Shown: one piece after another, positions 1 through 11,700 of the stretch
Position numbering within the stretch: the stretch's first letter is position 1
Layout: each line of letters begins with the position of its first letter
NCBI RefSeq assembly: GCF_000003815.2
Contig: NC_049981.1
Span: forward strand, 19,789,292-19,826,207
Reading direction: 5' to 3'
DNA: 36,916 nt
Source of the DNA: Branchiostoma floridae
Taxonomy: Eukaryota; Chordata; Leptocardii; Amphioxiformes; Branchiostomatidae
Translations under genes and position numbers: made by a program
Notes under the pieces: model-generated
Seen by the model: only the letters and a program-made list of their open reading frames with translations
Database searches by the model: none
Told to the model about the DNA's origin: nothing

Positions 1-106
1 AACTATATGTACAGGTTGCAGGTACAGTCTCGTGTTCTCTCGCGAGAACTGAGATTAAGTCATTCCCCTGACGACGATGTACTGATAGACATCGAAAATT
101 TGGGAG
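1..106 (+). CDS. Cadherin exon (partial at the window edge), end of an EC repeat
   Basis: Frame 1 is open from the first base and gives a cadherin-like strand (YRLQVQS) and an acidic run (SPDDDVLIDIENLG). It ends at GGA G followed by gtatgt. The one leftover base fits the acceptor at 472, giving ENLG-VTTLEV. Confidence 0.7.
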
Positions 107-3100
107 GTATGTAATGTACCTTTTCAAAAACAGTCATTGATTGATGAAAATTGTTGTAACAGTGGTAGCATTGTATTTTAGTTTGCAGTTGAAACAAGAT
201 GGTACGCAGGCAAACAGAAAAACAGATCAAGGCTTTTTTGTGGGGGTTTAAGTTTGTGGTGAACAGATATATGCAAAAACTGTGATGATTAAACCATTGT
301 AAACTTAAATGCATTTACAGTAACTGTACTATTGTTACTTTTCCTGTGTTTCCTACGTAGCTTTTCTAAATTATATTTTTGTCAGAACAGTTAACAGATA
401 AATAAGCAATTTCACATTTTTAATGTTATCTCTGTGACACTCAACCACAACCCACCCCCCCAGGTCTTCAGTTACAACTCTGGAGGTGAGAGTCATCCCT
501 GCTAACAACCAGAGCAGGCCGACCTTTGACCCAGCCAGGTACTATGTCTCCATTAGTGAGGGAGCGCAGATCGGCACATCCCTGACTACAGTCCATGTAA
601 GTGTGTACTTTCTTACCTTAGATACAGTCAGGAGAAGTGGCTGGATGTAAGTTTTAGTGTAACACCACGCATTTCAGTACCAAGGTCAGACATCACTGCA
701 ATGGGGTTGAGACCTGTTAACATTTCGGAACTGGGGCCCTGGACGTGCAGCATTTGGGAGGGAAAAGAATGATATAGATTACTTCAAAATAAACCAAATG
801 TCAACATAAGATTCATGGGCAATCTTTGTGCATATTTCTAGGTATAGATTTTAATTTTTCATTTCTTTAAACATCCCGACCGGGCCTTTGTTTAGAAATG
901 TGACTTAAGCCTAACCTTTCCTTTCTGATGCAGCCTTTTGACCCAGTATTTGTATAGTAACTGTATGCAGGGTTAGGAAGCAGGTTGATCTCAAAACATT
1001 TCTAAGGCAAACATGTTGTGAAGTGGTAAACTAATGTGTAAGTAGTATAGAAACTGTCAGGCTATATAATTGTCAGAACATACTAGATCATTGAGAGTAC
1101 AGATGCAACATTTGTTTACCCGTAGTTGAATTGATGTTCCTTCCATACACTGCTGAGTTGGATGGTCAACAAATTAATGCTAGTTTGTGTTGTTCAACAT
1201 TTCAGGCATTTGATGCTGAAGGTGAACCACTTCACTTTGGGATCGCTGATGGGAATCCTGACAACACTTTCAACATCTCCAGCAAAGTGTGAGTTTCTAG
1301 TGCTCAACACAGAGACCATCTATTTGAAAAGCAGATTCTTTTAACAGTGTTTAATGTTTTGTGAACCAAGAATAAAGTAACATTATTCATTGTGAGACAT
1401 TTACTATTGCTCATGACAATGAAACTTCCTTTTAAAATCAGTTGGACTAATTTTGAATTATTTGTAATGATATGCATCTATGTAATCTGAAAAGTCACAT
1501 TTATTTCCTACATTCCAAGTGTCTATTTCAAAGTGACCCATGTTAAGTGTAGACAATGTAGTTGAATGTTTGTCATTCATGTCCTAATGTTGAGTAATGT
1601 CCTAAATGTATTTTTTCTCTGCTTGCTTCTAATCTAGAAATGCCACAGAGGAGTGAGTAGGGACATGCTAGTTATCTTTGTTGGCTAACCCTGCCATATG
1701 TATGAAGGCAATGCCTGTTCAATACTTATGTACTAATCCATTTGCTGTGTGGTGTTGTTGCTGTGTTCTTGTGAATCTACAGTCATGCTCTTTAGATTGT
1801 AAGGTACACAGTAATACAGACTAACTTGCATGTAAAATGTATGAGTTCTGGCATCTCCAGGAAATGGCTATTACTTCTGTGAATTAGTGCCTTCATTTTT
1901 TATTTATTTTGTAACTGTTTTCTTTCTTCTGTGCAGCAACCCTACTTGCCTTGAGTGCTTTGATTGTCTGTCATGTGGTTAGAGTGTATGGTGTCATGTT
2001 TGTCTTCTTTGTTGAATAAAGCTGTTTAGTCATTGTTAACTAGTTCAGTAATAATCAGTAACATCATTAACATGCTGTTTTGTGGTTTGATAGAGGACAG
2101 ATCATCTTGAACAAAGAGCTGGATAGAGAAGATATCCCAGCTTACACCCTGATTGTTCTGGTGGATGATGGGAATGAAAATGGGGTAAGTTGTTACCAAA
2201 TCAATTTCGAACCTCTCTGGTTTGAAGTTAAACCTCTAACTGTACAGTAGATTTGTAAACTAGTATGGGAATCAGAACAAAACACATATTATATAGCCTA
2301 CTAAAAAGGTACACGTATTGCTTGTCATAAAAATATTACAGTACTTAGAGAGACAAACAAAACAATTTATCACTTGTTTACAGACGGCGACAGCTACAGT
2401 TGAAGTTGTTGTGACAGACATCAATGACAACAACCCCATCTTCAACTCATCCTTTCTGACAGAGTTTACGATCCAGGAGGAACAGGACCCACCTGTGTTA
2501 ATTGGCAGGGTGGAGGTCAGTAAAACTTATTTTATATCAAGTAGTTTGGTCAGTAGAATTTTCTCCTTATCCTTCACATTCTAGTTACCAATTGATAAGT
2601 TATGTTGAGTTGTAGTACGTGATGAAGATTGCAATCCCACCCACAGGATCATTCTCAAAGAACAGGTCAGGGAGAAAAAGCTAGCCTAAAGCGTAGTCTT
2701 TCTCATTGTATAAAGATAATAAAAAAACAATTTACATACAGGTTGCAAGTATAACAGCTACATGTACTACCGCTAAAAATTCATGTCCAAAGCATGTCCA
2801 AAACATGGGATATAGAAACCAGTTCCTCTGCTATACCATAGAAAACTGTGAGGATGCCCATTATCAAACTTGACTGTTGTTTTCCTGACCTCTGCCAAAT
2901 ATCATAAGGATCCACTTCTTGAGTTATTCTGGCAACACACACAGAGACACACTCATGCACAGACAAACAAACAACCCCAAAAACATAACCTTCTTAGAAA
3001 ATTAAGGTAATTAGGAGACATGAAGTGACATTGCTCTTCATCATACTATGAAATGATTAGAGATGCAGCCTTTTACAAAATTGTTGATATTGCATTTTTT

Positions 3101-6100
3101 CACACTGATGGAAGTCAAAGTTATTTGAATTCATTCTTCCTAGTCCACTGATGCTGATATTGGAGCAAAAGGGGAAGTAGAATATCACCTAGTGTCTTCA
3201 AGGTGAGTAATAAAGAACGCCTGTTCATAAAAGTCAGACATCTGAGCAAAACTACATTGCGCACTTGTTAGTCAGCATTCATTTTTTGTTATTCCTTTTT
3301 TAACTTTTGTACAGTCAAACTTGTGCAAGTGACCTCCTTTAAGTATGGACTACCTGGCCAATATGACCACTTTTTGGTGGTCTCTTAGATAAAAGATTTT
3401 TCCATCAACATCTATCCACATTGGCTAGATTTTATTGACCCCCTTAGTGGTCTTTTTGAGCAGTATCAACTGTATTGCCAAGCTCTAACATATGTTTCGT
3501 ACCAGTGAGAGCATATTTTGCAAAGCTGTCATTGTTGAGTTCTACATTCTACTAACTAGATATTGTTCTTCTCTGTTGCAGTTTTGAAATCAGTCCCGTC
3601 GGAGCCATTTATGCCACACAAAGGCTGGACAGGGAAGAGCAAGACCAGTACGTCCTGGTGGTCACTGCAAATGACAAAGCACCAGATGGGAGAAGCTCCT
3701 CCGTAACTCTAACTGTAAATGTTACAGACATTAATGACAACAGCCCACAGTTCCCTGAAGATCTGTATGAGGTTGTGCTGGATGAAAATGAGAATGCCAC
3801 AGTCCTTTTGACTTTGCAGGTGGGATAACAACTGAGTTTGAAAATATGTGTGTATTCAGCCTATTAGCATTATTTATTTCAAATGTAGGCTCTTACAAAG
3901 ACCACAATCCAGTTTGTTTCTTTGTCAGCATATAGTCTATCCCCAGAGAGGAGATATGCTGCTAATGATGATACAATCTATCCTTTTTGTCATTGGTCTT
4001 GTATATTTTTTTGAATCCGTGAAAATTGAGGTTGGCCCAGGCCCAAATTTGATCTGCATGCATGCATATGAATGTTGTAGTTCTCAAACTCAATCCATTA
4101 CTGAACAAAACCCTCTGTGAGGGTCTCACACAGGGTCACAATTGTTGATTGAATTGAGGAACCCGAGAATGGCATGTGACAGAACATGCATGTCATGTGT
4201 GAAGTGGACAAAAATATTTCAGGCATGTATGAGACCCTCTATTTTTCATTGTACATGTATGGAATGAAATCAATAGATCAATACATCAATCAATCAACTA
4301 TGATCTGTCTGTTGCAGGCCACAGATGCTGATCTGGATCCCAGCCTGACCTACTCTATAGCTGATGGGGACACCTCAATGTTTACCATTGACTCCACCAC
4401 TGGGCAACTGTCCAACCTACAGCCACTAGACTTTGAAATGGGCCCTGAATATACACTTGTGGTGCAGGCAGATGATAGCCAAAATCAAGGCAACACCACA
4501 GTCATAGTTGCTGTAAATGTAAGTGGTTGTGTTGTGCTTGGGCTGACAGTTGATATGGCTCATGATGAAAGTAGTGCAGATGCTGTTATCTTCCAGCTTA
4601 TGGCTAATAGTAGGAGTTTCCTATAAATACTCAACAAATTGATATAACTATTCACATCATTTCTAAATGTGTTAAAACAATTTTGTCTGATTCTTAATTT
4701 TGTTTCTTCTATCTGTTCCCTGCAGGACATGAATGAGTTTGCCCCAGTGTTTAGCCAGAATGTGTACACAGCAGAGGTCCTGGACAATGCTGTGGTTGGC
4801 ACAATTGTCACTACTGTAAATGCCACTGATAATGATGTGAAGGTTTGTAAGGACTCATTAATTTGATACTTGTTTCAGGAATAAAAGGGAGTAGGGTTAT
4901 GCTTTTGTATCTGCTACAAAGTTTTTTAGTAGCATGCAAGTCAGGTGAGCAACAACAGATTTGATTCAAAATCATGATTATTTGGTTCAGAGGCTGGGTC
5001 ACTTACACTAGACACATGATTGAATAAGTCACAACCAATCCTTCACTTCATCATTGCTCTGAATGAGACCCACTGTTCCTTTGTGTTGTCCAGGGCACCC
5101 CATCAGCACAGGTCCTGTACAGACTTGCTGATGAGGACAGCATGGCTGCAGGCTTGTTTAGGGTGGACAGAGTATCAGGTGTGGTCACCTCAAGGGTCAA
5201 CCTCAGAGAGTCACCAGGGGACACATATCAGGTACTATTGCATCTTCTCCAGGAGTGCACTTCTCACAGCAACATCATTTCATCTGTATCTATATCACCA
5301 ATATAGCAGCCCTTCTGTGTAACAAACCAGCTTTGCAGGCATGTGGTGTGGCAGCAGCTGACCTTTCCCACCTTACCTTTATACATCTAGCAGTAAGCAT
5401 TGTTTGAAGCTACCCATATCTTACAAGGGTGCTCCTACAGTGCATGGGAGTTCCTTTTTATGATAGTTCTTGAAAAAAAAAATTTTTTTTAACACCTCAA
5501 TTCTGGGTTGAATGTTAGAGGGACTGCCAACAAAATTCAATTTTTTTTACTTTTGATTCTGCTTCATGATTGTCCCATTCTGGTAGGTAGGAAGCAGATT
5601 TTTTAATGATTGCAATGACAAATGCTAAGGGTTAAAGGTTCATCCACCTCTGTTATCCTTTGGAATTCATTTAATTTCATCTAATGTCTTAACTTAAGAA
5701 AAGAAAACTGGTCACCTTTTAGGGAGAGTATGTCATTTTATCATGCTGTTGTAATAGATTCTGATTGCCTATAAATTAAACTTGGTTCTTTTTTGCTGAT
5801 GTGTCATCTAGCTGGCAGTGGAGGCCTATGACGGAGGTGATCCTGTCATGTCATCACAAACAACAGTCAACATCACGGTGCTCAGTTCCGACACCCGACC
5901 TGTCTTTCAGAAAAACCTGTATGAGTGAGTATTTCCATGAAGCTGTCAACTTGTAGTCCCCACAGGGCTGTCTCCAGATTCAAATGTTTTTCATCCCATC
6001 CATTCATCGGAGCCCATTTTATTAGTTTTCGTAGTTAAATCAAGATTGATAATCATCATGTAATAAACATGTTTGGTATGAAAATAGATCAGGAATAAAG

Positions 6101-8721
6101 TCAGTATGACCACTATTAATAGAAACTTTGCTATTACCTTACAGAGTGCCTTCACTTAGTGAGAACACCCCAGTAGGAACAGATATTGTGAATGTATTTG
6201 CTGAAGGAGCAGCAGCATACAGCATAGAGAGAGGCAATGCTGAAGGTATGTTTCATATACCCTTTATATTGGGATTTATAGCTCTTTTGGTTTTTATTTT
6301 TTATAAGGGTGTGTGAAACACCTTTTCAATATTATGGAAAACTGAGATACATTGTGACACTGGTACTTTCACCATCGTTCAAAGATTGTACAGGTATCAG
6401 TCTATTCATCAATGGGACAGAGAAGTACAATGTTTAGTACGCATTCTTACAGCTATTCAAGGCCTTAACCTGCCAGCATTGTGTTGTGAAGGACATGAAG
6501 ATAATTCACTAGGTTACTTGAAATTCTGTTTCAGCACTCAGATGTCAAATAGAAGAGTTTATGTCCTTTATGAGCAGTCAACCCAAAAAAGGCTAGGGTT
6601 GGCAGGTTTTAGGTAGTGTTGGTCAGGTAACTGGAACACATTATTCTCTGGGCCTAGCCATCATATTTCATGTTTCAGAATGTGTATTTGGGATATATCA
6701 AGAGGAAAATATTCTGCAGTCACTAAAAGTGAGTGTTTGTTTTATTTCACCTTAGGAATTTTCCGGATAGACTCGGGTGGTGTAGTCTATGTGAACAAGA
6801 CTTTAGACCATGAAGCTGTCACATCCTACAGACTCCTTATAAGGGCATACAGTGATCAGCCAATGAGAAAGAGGAGAAGGAGAGCCACAGAAACTGATGG
6901 TAAGGAGCAATGTTCTCATCAGAAATGTGGCTAAAAGGAACTGTTGCTTTTTCTAGTTTCTCTATTTTCTAATGTAGTAGATTTTGATGGACCTAGCAGT
7001 AATGTGCATTGTCCACTGTGCATTGTACTTGTTGAAAAAAAACATCTAGGGGTGATCAACTGGACTGTAAACCTGGAAATACTGTACATGGCATATATCC
7101 TTTCTTTTCATGTAGCTGGACTATTAGCAGTTAAGCTAAACTGGTGTGGGATGTACCTTTCTAAAGAATGCAGATGTCTGAAGGATTTTCTTTGTCTTTT
7201 CCTGTAGATCCAGACTACGCAGAGATCCTCATTGCCCTTCAGGATGAAAATGACAACCCTCCTGTTTTCACTCAGGACAAGTATGTTACAGGTGGGAAAT
7301 ATGGGGCCTTGGTTCCTAGTACAGTATATTTCCCTGTTGTTGTTATTTGATTCTTGACTGTAGAAGTTTTTAAGAGGTTTTCATTGATGATGATGTTTAA
7401 ATACAAAGAGAGAGCAACATACCATTTCATTTCTTCTTGTTCAGGGGTCACAGAGACTATTGGAACATTTGCTAGTGTCCTCAAGGTTGAGGTAAGTTTG
7501 GATGTACTGATTTCTATTTAAGATTTCCAGTTTGTGGACACCCAAAAATTGCCCAAACCTTTGTATGATCACTGTGTGTGTGTGTCTGTGTCTGTGTGTG
7601 TTTCATAATTCAAGAAGCTAGCTGTGGATTGTTCTTTATGATATTTGGTATGTGGGTAAGATTTAGGGAAAACAAAAGTCATGTTCAATAATGGCTTCCC
7701 ACAGTACTACAGTGGAAGTTCTGGTTTTGATATCCTCTGTCCTGGACATTATTTTAAGTGGTAGATATCTCTGGGGACGGAAAGACCTTAAGTATGTAGT
7801 TTAGGTCCTACAGTGATGCTAGGGAATGGCAGGGGTTGATTTTGTTTCAGCCTTTTTTCTGCAAACACCTAACAGTGTACTAACTTGATTTTCCAGGCCA
7901 CAGACTCAGACAGTGGAAACTTCAGCACAGTCCGGTACTCACTGAGACAGTCTGGGGAGGAGGATGACACAGGAAATTTTGCCATCGAGGGGTCAACAGG
8001 GGTCATCAAGACAGCCATACCCTTTACAGGGAAGATGGGCAAAGTGCTGACCGTCACGGTGGAGGCTTCCGATGGTAACAACGTAGCATCTGCACAGGTT
8101 TTGGTAAGTGTAAGGGTATCTTTAATTTGGTTAACTTGTGTGTCATATAGTATACCACACCACATACACAAATCAGGAGGACACAACCCTTAATGATACA
8201 CGTGTTATCTCCGATTATGTTTTCTGACTGTTATATACAAACATCATACATTGAGCAGTTGATTAGTTGTGTTATACAGAAAATGATAACATTAAAACCT
8301 ACAATGTTTTGCCTATCTTTGTTCTAACAGGTTACTGTCATGAATGAGGACAACAAAGTCATCTTGGTGGGGAATGCACCAGCAACTATGGTGGATGAAA
8401 ACCGTGACAAGCTCTTAAAGTAGGATATTTCTTTTAGATTTTTTATCAAAGCTCTCAATTGGACAGATTGATTTTCAACAAAAGTAAGATATAACGTTAT
8501 ATTCATCAGCTAAAAACAAAGTTATGTCCAGTAAAAATACTAATCATAACCATTTCAGCACCAAGGACAGGACCAGCCATAACATTACTGGTACAGGGTA
8601 ATGCTGTTAAGGCAGAGTAAGCAACCTGCAATTTCAATAATTAAGATCTCATACTACCCTGGCATTCTTTCATGGGTTACAAGTTGTGTATTTACTTAGC
8701 AAATCTATTTGAAATCTCATA

Positions 8722-8783
<62 letters not shown>

Positions 8784-11700
8784 TCTAGCCTGCTGTCCAA
8801 CATCACTGGAGGAGTTGCAGTAATTGACAACATCAGCCCCAGTGTACAAGCAGGAACTGTGGATGCCACAAAGTAAGGTTCTATAATATTTGCACATTTA
8901 TGTTATATTTTTCTGTACACAGGCCATCCATTATAAATGTAAAGAGCGAGATTTGGGGTTTGACTTCTTTTCTGGAAGCAGTGAAAGACGAAGTACCCCA
9001 CTTTTTCTATGATGAGTGGGTTATGTGACGTTAACAGCGTTATAGTTTTGTTTTCATCGGTAAACGTTTGGAAATTTTTGTGTGTTTTGCATACCTCTTC
9101 AAATAACTCCTTTCTTTCCTTGTCATTAGAGAGGCAGTTGGAAATAAAATGTATTTCGTCTTCCAGCGGTTTTGCAATACAATGGTTACAGGTTCTTTTG
9201 CCCACAGGTAGCTTAGTAGACTTTTCATGGTATCAATCTCCTGACCCAAGGCCTTCCCTTTTCCAGGACAGAAGTGGGATTCTATATATTAGACAAAGAG
9301 ACAAATCAGCCAATGTCCAAAGAGAGAATATTAGAGTGAGTACTATCAATATGTATTGTATATTCCCTCCTACCTTGTGACATTTATTTTTGCCTTTATT
9401 ACTTATGTACCTGTTGTTTTGCCTTTTTTAGAATTTTGAAGTACAATACAATGTTTTGCCTTCCCCTCACTATATTGTAAGTTTTTAGAGTCAGTATTTC
9501 AATCTCTTTTTTGTCTATTTCCTAGAATTTTAGCATCCAAAATGGATGAGATCAACAAGCTGTTTGGCAGCTTCTTTCCTGGGGATGAGGTGTTGGAGGT
9601 CCGTGCGCCGGAGGAGAGACAGGTCATCACCACCAGTCTGTCCTTCACCGAGGGGGCGCTCATCGCACTCGGCTGCCTCATCTTCCTGGCTAGTGTGGTG
9701 GGAATCATAGTCATCATCATCACATGGAGACGGTAAGGAGACTTGTAGGGAACATTGTAACTAGAAATGAGATTGAATAAGCTTTAAATCGACTATCTTA
9801 GCAACTGTGATCAGCATGATGATTACACAGAATATGACTCATATGATTGTTGATTGTTGAGCCTTTGAGTACAGAATTAAATGTGTTAAGGGAGACACTA
9901 ATAGTGATTGAGGTTAATTGTCAATATTGTAGATTAAGTCTTTACTACCCTTTAACAACTTATTTTTTATTTAACTGAGCATACCACTACAAGGATTATA
10001 GATACAAGATTAGTAATTGTCAGCTATTACCATTTTAACCACAGGGCCAAGATTTCTAAAGATAATTCACATAACTGCTTCAAAAAGGCAGTACATGTAC
10101 TTCAAAAGAACGGTAGGCACAATGAACAATAGACAGCAGGGTGCTTATAAGAGGGAAAGACACTGGAGATTTAAGAAAACTCAGTGCCAAAGAGAGTAAA
10201 ATTTGGTATATATACCAGAGACTTTGCATTCAGTACCAAGGAGAGAGCCATTCTTCAAAATGCAAACAACACATTCAGATCCAAGGAGAGGACTATTCTT
10301 CAGTGCATGTACTCTACAGACTGCACATTCAGCACCAAGGAGAGAACCACTTTTCATATTGTACTACACACCACACATTCAATATCAAGGAGAGAACCCC
10401 TTTTCATAGTGTACTCCACACCACACATTCATCACCAAGGAGAGAACCACTTTTCATAGTGTACTACAGGCTACACAATACAAATTCAGCAAACACGTAA
10501 AAGTACCTAGTATCCAGAAGTTAGATAGAATTTTTCTAGCTTCCTGGTGTCTATCTAAAGTGAATGGTCTAGATCATATAAGTTCAGGTCAATCATTAAC
10601 ATTTCATGGTCTCCATACTTCTGCTGAATCCATCCATGTTATCCCACTAACCCTCCCATCCCGCCATTCCAATGCTCAGCAACTCTGTTGAACCTGTTGT
10701 GTTGTTGAAGGTGAGACCAAGGAAACAAAGAATGTTTTAATTGGTACCAGACTTAACAGCATGATATAGCGTGTGTGTGGATGTAATATTATCCCTTGTT
10801 TTAATAGAATATCTTTCATGCATTCTGTTATGTGTGTAGATGTACACAGTAGGTGGTGGCCCTGTCTTGTCATTTGCGAATGTTTACATCCGTGCATGTC
10901 TACATCTTAGGTAACCAGGTGCATGAAGTAGGGCTTTCATTTGCAACTAGCATGAGCCCAGAAAAGTTGGCAAATAATCTTTATCCTTACAAAAAAAGAA
11001 GCAACAGATTGATTCATGGATTTGTAGCAAACTAATGATTTCCTCCAAGGAATTTTATTTCTCTGCCCAAATGCTGGTTATTCAGATTTGGGAAGACACT
11101 TAGAAGAGATTGAAAATTTAAAAAAAAATGAATACCTTTATGCTAAATCTACATTTTTGCATTGTCAGGTTCAGTTTCAATTTCATATGCTGATTGAAGG
11201 TGAATGCTTTCCTAGTTATTCTAGTCTTTGTTTTGGTCACCATGTTTAAAGGTAATGAGATATTATAGATTCTTAGTGTCTTTCCAAATCAAAAGATGAC
11301 CTAATGGAAATGGGAACCCTGGTAGAAAAAAAGCAGACTAAGTATTTAGCTTGCCAAGAAAACCTATAATTCCTTACAACATTCTAGGCGGACGAATGCT
11401 ATGATGCAGAAACACCGGCTGTTATACATTCCCAACTATAATGCGTATGAGGAGCTAGATGGCACGAACACCAAGTATGTCCATGTTTGCTTTATGTTAA
11501 TATCATTTGTTTGTTCCTGTCCATGTATATATACGTATTTCCCAATCATTCTTGTTCTTCATCTTTTTCTGTTGAGGTCTTTCTTATGATTGCTGTTATG
11601 GCTTTCTTCTGCACAGCTTTGTGTATTTCTCACTTCCTTCTCACATTTTGTTTACAACCAAACTTCTCAAATCTGCTCCTGTTAACCCCATTGTTCAATT

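Larger units (their letters stand above)
597..7896 (+). other. Cadherin introns, left half: nothing further recognised
   Basis: The gaps over 300 bp between the exons listed in this range (for example 597-1205, 1289-2093, 2516-3143, 3203-3581, 3820-4317, 5232-5811, 6246-6755, 7492-7896) are AT-rich introns. Apart from the candidate microexon at 1638 and a short degenerate TG repeat near 7576-7602, I see no gene, RNA or clear repeat in them. Confidence 0.5.
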
